Assembly: GCF_947500265.1 (NCBI RefSeq)
Contig: NZ_CANMRN010000003.1
Coordinates: forward strand, 124,001 to 188,000
Direction: 5' to 3'
DNA: 64,000 nucleotides
From: an uncultured Psychrobacter sp.
Lineage (GTDB): Bacteria > Pseudomonadota > Gammaproteobacteria > Pseudomonadales > Moraxellaceae
Under the pieces are notes generated by a model. That model saw only the letters and a list, made by a program, of their open reading frames with translations. It was not told the DNA's origin and did not search any database. The first letter of the stretch is position 1. Each line of letters starts with the position of its first letter. Both the position numbers and the translations under genes were made by a program. Shown piece by piece: positions 26,070 to 35,573 of this stretch.

Positions 26070-26555
26070 ATGACTACTATCGCAAAAGACACTGCCGTCA
26101 AATTCAATTACACACTAAAAGACGACGAAGGCAATATCCTTGACCAGTCACCAGAAGGTCAGCCACTTGCTTATCTACATGGTCACAGCAACATTATCCC
26201 AGGCCTAGAAGCACAATTAGAAGGTAAGTCTGCTGGCGAAAAAGTTAATGCAGTCGTTGAACCTGCTGATGGCTACGGCGAATACCAAGAGCAAGCAGTA
26301 CAGCACGTACCACGTGACAACTTCCAAGGCGTTGATGACATTCAGCCTGGTATGCAGTTCCAGTCAGAAGCTGGCGGCCAAGTAATGTTGGTTACTGTGA
26401 CTGCTGTAAACGATCAAGAAGTGACTGTTGATGCAAACCATCCATTGGCTGGCAAGCGTTTGACATTTGATGTTGAAATCCAAGAAGTACGTGCAGCAAC
26501 TGAAGACGAACTAAACCATGGCCATGTACATGGTGCAGGTGGCGTTGAGCACTAA
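26070..26555 (+). CDS. slyD: FKBP-type peptidyl-prolyl isomerase, SlyD family
   Basis: 161-residue cytosolic folding helper with the SlyD layout: a split FKBP domain (VKFNYTLKDDEGNILDQS, GLEAQLEGKSAGEK) and an inserted IF chaperone domain (about 70-120). The C-terminus is short and ends NHGHVHGAGGVEH, a much reduced version of the metal-binding His/Cys tail of E. coli SlyD (196 residues). AGGA is 8 bases before the ATG. It is monocistronic with a strong terminator. Confidence 0.92.
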   Translation: MTTIAKDTAVKFNYTLKDDEGNILDQSPEGQPLAYLHGHSNIIPGLEAQLEGKSAGEKVNAVVEPADGYGEYQEQAVQHVPRDNFQGVDDIQPGMQFQSEAGGQVMLVTVTAVNDQEVTVDANHPLAGKRLTFDVEIQEVRAATEDELNHGHVHGAGGVEH

Positions 26556-26616
26556 TCTCTTCTAGAGTGTAGTGACAATAGTTAGATAATAAGTTATTAA
26601 ATTTATCATCTAATCT

Positions 26617-26654
26617 AAAAGGCCAGTAGCCGATAAGGTTACTGGCCTTTTTTT
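26617..26654 (+). terminator. Rho-independent terminator of slyD
   Basis: Arms 26617-26631 and 26637-26651 pair over 15 bases with one wobble and are followed by further T. It starts 61 bases past the stop. Confidence 0.88.
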
Positions 26655-26757
26655 ATGCTTATCTCATGGTAAGTTTTGAATTAATATAAATGTCCTAAAC
26701 TTGAATACTATCTACTTAAAAAACCTGACATAAAAATTATTAATATCCAGACGTAAC

Positions 26758-26793
26758 AAAGCCGCATAACGACAAGCGTCATGCGGCTTTTAT
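26758..26793 (+). terminator. Second hairpin in the slyD-prc interval
   Basis: Arms 26758-26771 and 26777-26790 pair at 13 of 14 positions. It is followed by TATTA, a weak T-tract, on the plus strand. It may be a back-up terminator for slyD or for prc on the other strand. Confidence 0.45.
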
Positions 26794-27007
26794 TACCAAC
26801 CATCCATGTTAGCGTTACGTGATACCTAATCCCGGGGTATCTCATAACTGACAGGCATCCAGCCTTATCATCCTTAATCAGCAAACTACTTATCCCTAGT
26901 GCGACCTTTAAGATACCAATCCCTAGTATCAATGAACCGTTTCGTTCAATCGTGCCGTACAGTTATAGTCGCAGATTGACCCTTCGTTGGTAAGAGGTCT
27001 AAACGTC

Positions 27008-27037
27008 AATCTATGTAAGCATATGCTTACATAGATT
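27008..27037. repeat. Perfect 30-base palindrome
   Basis: The 15-base half AATCTATGTAAGCAT (27008-27022) is followed directly by its exact reverse complement (27023-27037). It lies 25 bases past the prc stop. There is no T-run on either side, so it is not a standard terminator. Confidence 0.85.
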
Positions 27038-27061
27038 ACGTAACGCTATAATAACTTCACA

Positions 27062-29275
27062 TTATAGCTTCTCTTCAGGGCTAAGCATTGTCTTAGGTTC
27101 AGCGCTGAGCATGAGGTAAGCTGCCTCATTGATAAACGCTTCATCCTCTGGTAATTCTGGACGTTCAGTTGCTTTCATACGGCTACGTTCTTCAAACTTT
27201 GCGTCCATCGCTGCCTGATAAGTGTTCCAGTTAGAGTACGGACGCTCGCCAGTTGCGATAAGGCGCTTGTTTTCCGCTTCTAGTGAGCGCTTCTCAATCA
27301 GTTGCATTTTAGCTCGGCGGCTATTGATATCTAATCGAACAGGTTTCTTTTCATCATCCATGTTACGAATATCATTTAGTGTCGACAGATAAGTAAATTG
27401 CGGGTCTTTCTGTTGGCGAATCTTAGACTGCTGATTGAGCGTCGCCAATGTATCACTGGTAAACTTCCCTTCAGGCTTATACGGTGCTGTTCTGATCGTA
27501 TCCCAAGGCAAGGCCTTTTTCTGAGCACGTTCGCCAAAAGTGGCATCATCATAGATATTGACTAGCTCAACGTCTGGTACGACCCCTTTATTTTGCGTAC
27601 TACCGCCAGTAACACGATAAAACTTACGCTGAGTTAAGGTAGCAGAGCCTAAAGCTAAGCTATCGAGCTGAATTTGCGCCGAGCCTTTACCAGTTGTCGT
27701 ACTACCAACCACTAATCCGCGACCATAGTCTTGAATAGCAGCGGCAAAGATTTCACTGGCTGATGCCGATGCTAAGTTGGTAATGACTGCCATTTTGCCA
27801 TCATACAGCTGCTCGCCGCCATCATTGTCGCGATACACTTGAATATTGCCACGATTATCACGAATCTGTACTAGTGGTCCGCTCTTGATAAAGAAACCTA
27901 ACATCTTGGCAACTTCATCCAACGAGCCGCCAGGGTTGTTGCGCAAATCAACCACTAGGCCATCGATATTTTGTTTATTCAACTCTTTCAGTGCTTTTTC
28001 AGTATCGATACTAACGCTACGGTAGTCTTCACCATTGCGACGTGCACGATAGTTTAAATAAAAGCTTGGTATCTCAAGTACGCCAATACGCTTTGGTGTC
28101 TTATCAATATTAGGACGCTGCACTTCTACCACTCGCTGAGTGACGCCTGACTCTTCTTGCTGAATAATGTCTCGTACTACCGTGACTGTACGGGCGCTAG
28201 CATCAGGTGTGTTAGGTTGACGTAGTTTCAGTGTGACCGATGTACCGCGCTTTCCGCGAATCAAGCTAACAATTTCACGCGTTGACCAGCCAACCACGTC
28301 CGTCATGGTTTCGCCATCTTTTGCGATACCAACGATCAAATCATTGGGCTTAATCTGACCCGACTTGGCGGCTGGACCACCATCGACCAAAGTCACAATA
28401 CGAGTATAATCCGGATTTTTGCGATCTGGACGAATAGAGACACCTATGCCTTCCAACTGAAGACTAGACTGGATTTGCAATTCAGTCGCTTGAATCGGTG
28501 CATAGTAATTACTGTGCGGATCATAAGTGAGCATCGCCGTATTTAAGATGGTTTCCATGATTTCATCATCTTTGAGACGCTTAAACTGCTCTTGTTGACG
28601 TGACAAACGATTTTGCAAAATCTCATTTGGCGTACGCTCATCGTTACGTACCAAGTCTTGTCCGCGAGTAATATCTGGGTTGCTTAAAAATACTTTCTCT
28701 TTGGCTTTTTCGTCTTCTTGACCCAGCGTAATGCTCATCAACTGAAACTTTAACTGACGTTCCCAGTAATCACGCTGCTCTTTTTTGGTTTTAAAATGAC
28801 CGAGTTTTTCGCGATCAAGAATGATTGTGTCGTTACCTGTCAAATCAATATCTGTCTTAAGCATCTTGGTGGCCATCGCAAAGTACTCGTTTGAGCGTTT
28901 GCGGTAACGATCAAACACCTCTACCCCTGCAGATAGATCACCTTGTTTTAGGCGAGCACCAAAGTCTTCAGCGTGTTTTTTCTTAAGCTCGTCGACATCA
29001 GATTGCAAAAACAACGTATGATTTGGGTCAAGGCTATCGATATACATTGATAGGATTTCGCTACCGGTCTTGCTATCTAAAGGCTGATTAAGATAATGAC
29101 TCCGATCCAGCAAGGCGGCTACTTGACGGGTGGTGACCTTTTGCTCAGGGGTCTGAACGAAACTTCCCGTATTGGTCTCGGCAACTGCAGTACCGTAGCT
29201 TTGGGTCAGGATAATACCGGCGATGCCCACTGACGCTGCACTGAGTAACCACTGTGCTGGTTGTTTTTTCATCAT
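27062..29275 (-). CDS. prc: Carboxy-terminal (tail-specific) processing protease Prc
   Basis: 737-residue periplasmic S41 protease that degrades proteins from nonpolar C-termini and trims envelope enzymes. The signal peptide ends near TAVAETN. Then come the N-terminal helical domain, a PDZ domain (about 240-320, GIGVSIRPDRKNPDYTRIVTLVDGGPA), the peptidase core with Ser in ASASASEIFAAAIQDYGRG and Lys in STTTGKGSAQIQ (Ser-Lys dyad), and the DUF3340-type C-terminal domain. Length matches the family (E. coli 682). Two ATGs (29275, 29272) are possible. It is monocistronic. Confidence 0.95.
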   Translation of the reverse strand: MMKKQPAQWLLSAASVGIAGIILTQSYGTAVAETNTGSFVQTPEQKVTTRQVAALLDRSHYLNQPLDSKTGSEILSMYIDSLDPNHTLFLQSDVDELKKKHAEDFGARLKQGDLSAGVEVFDRYRKRSNEYFAMATKMLKTDIDLTGNDTIILDREKLGHFKTKKEQRDYWERQLKFQLMSITLGQEDEKAKEKVFLSNPDITRGQDLVRNDERTPNEILQNRLSRQQEQFKRLKDDEIMETILNTAMLTYDPHSNYYAPIQATELQIQSSLQLEGIGVSIRPDRKNPDYTRIVTLVDGGPAAKSGQIKPNDLIVGIAKDGETMTDVVGWSTREIVSLIRGKRGTSVTLKLRQPNTPDASARTVTVVRDIIQQEESGVTQRVVEVQRPNIDKTPKRIGVLEIPSFYLNYRARRNGEDYRSVSIDTEKALKELNKQNIDGLVVDLRNNPGGSLDEVAKMLGFFIKSGPLVQIRDNRGNIQVYRDNDGGEQLYDGKMAVITNLASASASEIFAAAIQDYGRGLVVGSTTTGKGSAQIQLDSLALGSATLTQRKFYRVTGGSTQNKGVVPDVELVNIYDDATFGERAQKKALPWDTIRTAPYKPEGKFTSDTLATLNQQSKIRQQKDPQFTYLSTLNDIRNMDDEKKPVRLDINSRRAKMQLIEKRSLEAENKRLIATGERPYSNWNTYQAAMDAKFEERSRMKATERPELPEDEAFINEAAYLMLSAEPKTMLSPEEKL

Positions 29276-29728
29276 ATGTACCTAGTTATTTGAAGTTAAT
29301 AGTATTGGATAATTCATCAGAATTAGAAATGCTCGAATCTGTTATGACCTATAAATGCTGGGTTTTTTATTCTTATACTTTATGCATCATTAAATACTGA
29401 TATATAGTCAAAAATCAATCAATATTATCATGCACATAAATACTGAACTGTCTCAAACTGTATAAGCAATCTTACACGCTACCTCTGTACATACCAAACT
29501 TTCTATCACTTTTATCATACATAGCAATTGAGGGCTATCAACATCGATTTGATGACTGAATCTACTGGTTATTAGCAAATTGATTTGACCCCAATAATCT
29601 GCCCCATTATGCTCAATTAATAATAACTGTCATAATAAGATATCTGAACAATGACTGCTAAGTGATAAGACAGGCATAGTCAGTCACATTCATAATATAA
29701 CCATATATAAAATAATAAGGAACACGCG
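29276..29728. other. Divergent promoter region, prc and nagZ
   Basis: 453 AT-rich bases between divergent starts. No convincing hairpin, repeat or coding signal is seen. Confidence 0.4.
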
Positions 29729-30805
29729 ATGTACGGCGTTTTAATGATAGATATCGATAGTACCGCTTTGACCGCTGAAGATGTCAGTTTGATTAAACAA
29801 GCACAGGTCGGCGGAGTAATATTGTTTGGTCGTAACGTCACAGATGCGGCCCAAGTCAGAGCACTGTGCGACGATATACGTTATCACAATCAAGACATAC
29901 TTATCGGTGTGGACCAAGAAGGTGGACGAGTGGCGAGGCTACGTGAAGGCTTCACGCCCTTGCCTGCTATGGGTCGGCTGGGTGAGCTATTCAATCAAGA
30001 CCCAAGTCAGGCACTCAGCTGCGCCTACGATTGCGGTTATCTAATGGCGGCTGAAGTGCTGGCTGTAGGAATTGATTTGAGCTTTGCACCCGTACTGGAT
30101 AGAGATGGTATTAGTCAAGTCATCGGTGATCGCAGCTTTCATCATGAGCCACAAGCCATCACCGCGCTTGCAACACAGTTTATGCGCGGAATGAAAGCGG
30201 CTGGTATGGCAACCACTGGTAAACACTTTCCCGGTCATGGTGCCATCGCTCCTGACTCGCACGTATCAGAAGCCATTGATACGCGTAGCTTAAATGAAAT
30301 CATCAATAGTGATATGCAACCTTTTGCTCAAACGCTACATAGTCTGGACGCTCTTATGCCAGCACATGTGATATTTTCGCAAGTAGACGACAAGCCAGCA
30401 GGATTCTCTAAAATTTGGCTACAAGATATCATTCGAGATGAGCTTAAATTTGACGGGGTACTTTTCTCTGATGATTTATCGATGGCAGGTGCAAAGGCGG
30501 CTGGTGATGTCAGTGCTCGTGTAAAAGCGGCCATTGATGCTGGTTGTGATATTGCTCTCGTATGCAACGACCGTGTGGCTGCTCATGAGGCAGCTAAAGC
30601 TGCGCAAGATCTGCCTTACCCTAACCAGCAACGTATCAAAACCATGCGCGGTAACATCCCAACATGGCAAGGCGATCTTGAATCTACTTGCCAGCAATTT
30701 GAATACTGGCAGCAAGCCAAGCAAAATGTTACTCAGACTTTTTTTGATGCGCAAGCTGATGGTCAGACGGCTAAAGAATCAACAGATCCTACTCTGTATA
30801 AATAA
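29729..30805 (+). CDS. nagZ: Beta-N-acetylhexosaminidase (peptidoglycan recycling)
   Basis: 358-residue cytosolic GH3 enzyme that removes N-acetylglucosamine from anhydromuropeptides during cell-wall recycling. Motifs: GVILFGRN, VDQEGGRVARLREGFTPLPAMG, the catalytic-loop KHFPGHG with its following DSH, and FSDDLSMAGA containing the nucleophile Asp. Length matches E. coli NagZ (341) plus a short C-terminal tail. AAGGAACACGCG precedes the ATG. It stands alone, with a terminator shared with the convergent OmpA-like gene. Confidence 0.95.
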   Translation: MYGVLMIDIDSTALTAEDVSLIKQAQVGGVILFGRNVTDAAQVRALCDDIRYHNQDILIGVDQEGGRVARLREGFTPLPAMGRLGELFNQDPSQALSCAYDCGYLMAAEVLAVGIDLSFAPVLDRDGISQVIGDRSFHHEPQAITALATQFMRGMKAAGMATTGKHFPGHGAIAPDSHVSEAIDTRSLNEIINSDMQPFAQTLHSLDALMPAHVIFSQVDDKPAGFSKIWLQDIIRDELKFDGVLFSDDLSMAGAKAAGDVSARVKAAIDAGCDIALVCNDRVAAHEAAKAAQDLPYPNQQRIKTMRGNIPTWQGDLESTCQQFEYWQQAKQNVTQTFFDAQADGQTAKESTDPTLYK

Positions 30806-30836
30806 TAGCTTACTTAACTATCATCGAGTAGCATAC

Positions 30837-30868
30837 AAAAAACCGCACCTTTATAAGATGCGGTTTTT
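30837..30868 (+). terminator. Bidirectional terminator, nagZ and OmpA-like gene
   Basis: AAAAAACCGCA (30837-30847) pairs with TGCGGTTTTT (30859-30868). T-runs occur on both strands, between two convergent stops. Confidence 0.85.
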
Positions 30869-30906
30869 GTCATTTGGCTACTATAATCAAAATAAGAACC
30901 TGTAGA

Positions 30907-32502
30907 TTAATTGGTTGGGTCTACCGCAGTACCTTGGGTAGCGTCATCACCATCTGGTAACAAATCATCGTTGTTACTATTAAATGGGTTCATATCTGGA
31001 TCTAGCGAATCACTGTTCATCATCATGCCATCGTTTGCGCTGACCACTTCGTCATTGACCATAAATTCGATACGGCGATTGCGGAAGCGACCTTGTTCGG
31101 TTGAATTATCTGCGATTGGTTCTGATTCGCCCATACCTTTGGTCGTTAGTTTACTAGCATCAACTCCCTTAGACACTAGATACGCTTTCACTGACTCAGC
31201 ACGCTCCTGAGACAGCTCCATATTATAGGTATCAGAGGCTTGACTGTCCGTATGACCGACAATCATCAGCTTCATATCAGGTACGTTATTGATGATTTCT
31301 GCAGCACGGTCTAGCAGCGCCTTATTGACTTCAGGTATAACTGCTTCATCTACTTGGAAGTTAATCACCTGAATACTCAAAGCGCGGGCAACATCACGTG
31401 GATCTGGGTTTTCACCAAGATTGGTCATCGCCACATCTGCAGCAGCCAGACTATCATCAATCTCACCTTGCAAGTCTAATGGACCTTCAGCTTGCACGGT
31501 CATGGCAGGAGCAGCTGCTTGTAAGTCAGCAACCAACTTGTCCAATGCGGCTTTATCAGGAGCATTGACAGTAATGTTATCGCCTTTGATAATCATGCTC
31601 GCGTTCGGTACATTTTTGATAATTGGTAATATCGTTGCCAGTTGAGCAGATGCTGGCATATCTACTGCAAAGTTATCATCAACATCAGCACGGCATTTAT
31701 TGGCTTCATCACCAAATGCACCAGTCAAAGCATTCATAACATTGGTTTGTAATGTCTCATCACCTACGCTCATACGACAAGCATACAGCTCGCTATTTTC
31801 ACCAGTTGCGATACTCAGTGATGCAGGTTCAATCGCGCCTGCAACCGCTAGTGTCTCATTACCTTGCACCCCTTGCTGCACTGTAGCCGCTGGTGTTGCT
31901 ACAGGTTCAGGGTTTTCTTGACAGCCTCTGAGTAGAGCCCAAGCCAATGCACCCAAGATAATCAAACCAATAATAGGTAGCAGCGCTTTCATAAAGCTCT
32001 CTTTTGGCTCTTCTTCTTTTTGTAGTGGCGCTGTACTGGTCGTATCAGAAATCGGTGCACCAGCCGTAGAGGTGGCAGCGACCGCACTAGCAGGCAAAAC
32101 AGTACCCGCCCATGCAGGTATATGATGCTGATAACTGTTCAGGTTATCATTCAAAAATTGCGGAACAGGCGTGGTACCAGCTAAGCTTTTTATTTCATGA
32201 AAAGCTAGTGGCGCTGCCATCGCAATTAGACCGCGTGAAGCGGTTGCATCGACGTTGTGTTTGCCTGCTAATTCGCGAGAGATTTGGTCGCGGTGTGCTC
32301 CTTCTGTCCATACACGATCATAAAAAGCATTGTCATCACGGGCAATGTTCTCGTTAGCAAAGCGACTAAAAGTATCGTTGTCTGCAAGACGAGCAGCAAA
32401 AATGGCATAAAACTGCTCTAATAGATTTTTCTTAGCTGGGCTACGGTCATCTTCCAATACGGCTGGGCTGACGGTGCGTGTCAAATGGCTAATAATATCC
32501 AT
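30907..32502 (-). CDS. Membrane-anchored OmpA-domain protein with N-terminal helical domain
   Basis: 531 residues. The first 135 residues form a helical domain (LLEQFYAIFAARLA, LIAMAAPLAFHEIKSLAG) shared with the upstream paralogue. One transmembrane helix lies at about 173-191. A BON-like alpha/beta region follows (about 225-355, YACRMSVGDETLQTNVMNALTGAFG, AAPAMTVQAEGPL). The C-terminal OmpA/MotB peptidoglycan-binding domain (about 375-480) shows INFQVDEAVIPEVNKALLDRAA, VGHTDSQASDTYNMELSQERAESV and GRFRNRRIEFMV. A 49-residue acidic Asn/Asp tail ends it. The layout suggests a protein anchored in the inner membrane that reaches the cell wall. GGGGAGAG precedes the ATG. The role of the N-terminal domain is unknown. 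Confidence 0.85.
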   Translation of the reverse strand: MDIISHLTRTVSPAVLEDDRSPAKKNLLEQFYAIFAARLADNDTFSRFANENIARDDNAFYDRVWTEGAHRDQISRELAGKHNVDATASRGLIAMAAPLAFHEIKSLAGTTPVPQFLNDNLNSYQHHIPAWAGTVLPASAVAATSTAGAPISDTTSTAPLQKEEEPKESFMKALLPIIGLIILGALAWALLRGCQENPEPVATPAATVQQGVQGNETLAVAGAIEPASLSIATGENSELYACRMSVGDETLQTNVMNALTGAFGDEANKCRADVDDNFAVDMPASAQLATILPIIKNVPNASMIIKGDNITVNAPDKAALDKLVADLQAAAPAMTVQAEGPLDLQGEIDDSLAAADVAMTNLGENPDPRDVARALSIQVINFQVDEAVIPEVNKALLDRAAEIINNVPDMKLMIVGHTDSQASDTYNMELSQERAESVKAYLVSKGVDASKLTTKGMGESEPIADNSTEQGRFRNRRIEFMVNDEVVSANDGMMMNSDSLDPDMNPFNSNNDDLLPDGDDATQGTAVDPTN

Positions 32503-32803
32503 AATATGGCTCTCCCCTTAATTTTTATTTATATCATTCGTTCGCTCAAAAAGCAGCTATATCATTGTTTTGTATTCAATCGTTATAGTATTAGGTAATC
32601 ATGATAGCGATAAATCCATCAAAATACTTTATTTGGTTTTGATTATTATAAAATTCTTAAGCTGCTATTCACAGTCTGTACGTTGTTGTGCAAATGATAC
32701 AGTAAGTAATGTTTCGGTTGGCACACGTAACTGTAGCCAAATTACATGAAAAGATAAGCCATATAAAAAGACACGCCATATGAAACAGCGTGCCTTATAA
32801 AAA
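32503..32803. other. Intergenic region between the two paralogues
   Basis: 301 AT-rich bases with the terminator of the upstream paralogue (32764-32796). The remainder presumably contains the promoter of the OmpA-domain gene. Confidence 0.45.
32764..32796 (-). terminator. Terminator of the Asn-rich paralogue
   Basis: On the minus strand AAGGCACGC pairs with GCGTGTCTT (one wobble) and is followed by TTTTATATGG. It lies 8 bases after the stop codon. Confidence 0.7.
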
Positions 32804-34447
32804 CTACCTTACTTGAGCTGGTTCAGCAACGATGACTGTGTTTGCCATCTCATCCACTTCTGAAGGAGAAAAAGGACCTGGCGGTCTGGTCGTTTGATTA
32901 TTTGAAGGAAAGTTGTTGGGAATATTGCTCGCGCCATTAGTAGGCAGATTGTTGGGCGTATTATTAAAGCTATTATTGTTAGGCAAAGGAGTTGGTATCA
33001 CACGAACTCCAGTATCATCATCTGATGCTTGGTATTCGCCAGAGTTACTATCTAACCCACTATTATTGTATTGATTATTAATCCCCGCCCTATCATCTAC
33101 AAACTGGTTATTGTCGTTCGCCATGTTGTTCGTAGCATCACCCATATTACTATTATCAGGCAACGGCAATGGCGCTGTACTCTCGACCACCATCGCTGGT
33201 ACTAAGCTTCGTATTTCTGTGACCAGTTTTTGCAGCAGCATATTGTCTGGCGCTTCCAGTATGAGACGGTCGTTTTGCACATGTAAACGTGCAAATGGTG
33301 TTGATCGTAGCATCGTCAAGACATTAGGCAGTGTCTCCGCAGGCATATTAGCGATTGTGGTTGCTACCCCGTCCTGTATGTTTAATTCACAAATACTTGC
33401 CTGCTCACCAAAGCTTGTATTAAGCGCCTGTTGCAACGTACTTTGCAGCGCAGCATCGCCAACGGTCGCGCTACAAGTGTACAAGTTGCCGTCGTTGTCT
33501 ACACCGACAATAATCTCAACAGGAGTCGTTGTTGGTACAGGAGGCACGGGTGCTGGCGGTGGTTCAACAGGTGCTGCGACCACAGGTTCTACTGGTATTT
33601 CATTATTGGGTTTCACCAACAATGCCCATGCTGCTAGGGCAAGCGCGGCTAGGACTACTATTAATAAAAACACACGTATTAGTAGATCGTTTCGTTGATT
33701 ACGAGTACGCACCTGTGCATGCTTTAAGTTACGATTTTCTGCCAAATGGTAGGCTGCTGGATTAGCATGAATAGCATCGCTATTGGCAATCGTATCGTTA
33801 TCTAACGCTTCAGTGTTTGCGCGCTCAGCAGTTGATATTTGCTCTATACTTTCTGCATCAGTGTTCGTTATTGGTGTGTCTATGTCAGCTATGCCAGTAT
33901 CTAAAGTAGAATCATCTTGCCTATTCGATATATTGTCACTTACTGGCACATGTACTGGCACATAGTCATCATCTGAACCAAAGCTTCTTTGTACTTGCTG
34001 ATTTACACCTTGAGTAGCCGTAATCACAGCTGCTGACCAGATAGGTAAATATGGACGTAAAGCAGCCTGTTTGTCTTGTAAAAATGCTGGCAAAAACTGC
34101 CCATTGGCCAATACTTTTAACTCACGATATGCCAACGGCGCGGCACTAATTAGTAGTTGCTCAGTTGTCTGTTCATCAATATGATGGGTGGCTGACAACT
34201 CTTGGACGATAGTCTCTTGCAGGCTTTTATCTTGCCATATTTGTTCAAATAAGGGGCTTTCATTATTGCTGCTAGTAATTACTTGGTCAGTACGCAGCAA
34301 TTGTGAGTAAACCTGTGGCACAGCTAAACGCGCGGCCAAAACAGCATAAAACTGCTCAAGTAGACTGACATAGGCGACATTATTGCTGTCATCATTACCC
34401 ATTACAGCTGGGGTTACCGTTTTTTCTAGCTGGTCAATAATGTTCAT
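32804..34447 (-). CDS. Paralogue of the OmpA-domain protein, without the OmpA domain
   Basis: 547 residues. The N-terminal 145 residues match the neighbouring protein (SLLEQFYAVLAARLA, ISAAPLAYRELKVLA). A long acidic linker, one transmembrane helix (about 255-277) and a Pro-rich stretch (281-309) follow. The BON-like region (about 310-425) repeats the paralogue's motifs (LYTCSATVGDAALQSTLQQAL, LVPAMVVESTAPL). It then diverges: instead of an OmpA domain there is a 120-residue Asn/Pro/Ser-rich, apparently disordered tail. It arose by duplication with exchange or loss of the C-terminal module. Function unknown. Confidence 0.8.
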   Translation of the reverse strand: MNIIDQLEKTVTPAVMGNDDSNNVAYVSLLEQFYAVLAARLAVPQVYSQLLRTDQVITSSNNESPLFEQIWQDKSLQETIVQELSATHHIDEQTTEQLLISAAPLAYRELKVLANGQFLPAFLQDKQAALRPYLPIWSAAVITATQGVNQQVQRSFGSDDDYVPVHVPVSDNISNRQDDSTLDTGIADIDTPITNTDAESIEQISTAERANTEALDNDTIANSDAIHANPAAYHLAENRNLKHAQVRTRNQRNDLLIRVFLLIVVLAALALAAWALLVKPNNEIPVEPVVAAPVEPPPAPVPPVPTTTPVEIIVGVDNDGNLYTCSATVGDAALQSTLQQALNTSFGEQASICELNIQDGVATTIANMPAETLPNVLTMLRSTPFARLHVQNDRLILEAPDNMLLQKLVTEIRSLVPAMVVESTAPLPLPDNSNMGDATNNMANDNNQFVDDRAGINNQYNNSGLDSNSGEYQASDDDTGVRVIPTPLPNNNSFNNTPNNLPTNGASNIPNNFPSNNQTTRPPGPFSPSEVDEMANTVIVAEPAQVR

Positions 34448-34861
34448 ATTTCACTGCCTCTATCAGCCTTATTGGAATGTGCAAAATTAAGCACTTATTT
34501 TATTTTTATCCATGTCACTTGTGTATTTTGCTTCTTTGTCTAAAAGATTAATCGCAGCGCGGATGAATGAGCACTACTCTCATCTTTAACCTTGCTTTAA
34601 AAGTTTCACTTATGTTGCATGGTACACTGCTACATTATTCACTATAACCGCATAAAAAAGCATCGTTTTGTCACACAATAGGTATTCGCGTTATCGCAAC
34701 TGCTGTTAGTATTAGTCTATTGCTAATGGTTAGTACTTAATACGGATCAGACGTCAAACTTATTTTTTACTCAGCCGTAACGCTTAGGCTTTGAATATTG
34801 TCATTTGTAGCTTGTCATTTGTAACATTGTCACATATCAGGCACGGCCTAAGGATTTTCCT
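34448..34861. other. Divergent promoter region before the rhomboid gene
   Basis: 414 bases between divergent genes. Two direct copies of TTGTCATTTGTA (34799-34810 and 34813-34824) lie about 40 bases before the rhomboid gene; nothing else stands out. Confidence 0.4.
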
Positions 34862-35470
34862 TTGTTAAACCATACGACGCTTATTATCATTATTACCGTT
34901 ATTGTCAGCTTATTGGCTTGGCAAAACAAGACGCTATTTAATCGATTGATTTTTTACCCGCCAGCAGTCAACAATGGGCAATGGGATCGCTTTGTGACCC
35001 ATGGCTTTATTCATGCTGATAGTATGCATTTGCTCTTTAATATGTTTACTTTGTATTTCTTTGGGCGTGCTATCGAAGGACTATATCAGCCGTTTTTGTT
35101 TGGCTATGGTTTTGTGGTTTTTTATGTGTTGGCAATTATCGTTGCCATGATTCCAAGCTACGTGAAAAATAAGAACAACGCCAGTTATTTGAGTTTAGGT
35201 GCATCAGGCGGTGTATCAGCTGTGCTATTTGCTTTTATTCTGTTAGCACCATGGGAGAGAATTTATCTCTTTGCCGTAGTTCCTATTCCTGCGATACTAT
35301 TTGCTGTCGCTTATATATTTTATAGTATCTATGCTGATCGACGTGGTGGCTCAAACATCAATCATATGGCTCATATGTGGGGCGGCGCATTCGGCGTTAT
35401 CGCTACGATTGTTTTGGAACCAGAAGTACTACCGCACTTTATCAATGCGTTGCTATCACCGGGATTTTAG
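34862..35470 (+). CDS. Rhomboid family intramembrane serine protease
   Basis: 202 residues with six hydrophobic segments, the minimal rhomboid core. The catalytic Ser115 lies in LGASGGVSA and the catalytic His171 in MAHMWGG; the family HxxxN motif is His56-Asn60 (MHLLFNMF). It cleaves transmembrane segments of membrane proteins; substrates are unknown. The start is TTG at 34862 with AAGGA 7 bases upstream; no ATG is available before the conserved region. It lies 103 bases upstream of a metallophosphatase gene on the same strand. Confidence 0.92.
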   Translation: MLNHTTLIIIITVIVSLLAWQNKTLFNRLIFYPPAVNNGQWDRFVTHGFIHADSMHLLFNMFTLYFFGRAIEGLYQPFLFGYGFVVFYVLAIIVAMIPSYVKNKNNASYLSLGASGGVSAVLFAFILLAPWERIYLFAVVPIPAILFAVAYIFYSIYADRRGGSNINHMAHMWGGAFGVIATIVLEPEVLPHFINALLSPGF

Positions 35471-35573
35471 ACATTTTTACGTATAATAAAGCTATCACTT
35501 TAAAGACGGCAATATTTTATGAACTCTATTTTGCGCACGTTATATTTCTACATTTGAGATTTAGTAATACATT

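Larger units (their letters stand above)
26556..27061. other. Intergenic region between slyD and prc
   Basis: 506 bases between two convergent genes. It contains the slyD terminator (26617-26654), a second hairpin (26758-26790) and a perfect 30-base palindrome (27008-27037). The open frame at 26708-26932 has no ribosome-binding site or family similarity and was not called. Confidence 0.5.

Noticed and set aside
26708-26932. 74-codon minus-strand open frame between slyD and prc
   Set aside because: It overlaps a hairpin (26758-26790), lacks a ribosome-binding site and resembles nothing known.
33111-33698. 195-codon plus-strand open frame inside the Asn-rich paralogue gene
   Set aside because: Antisense to a gene with clear paralogy; Ser/Thr/Gly-rich translation with no recognisable domain.
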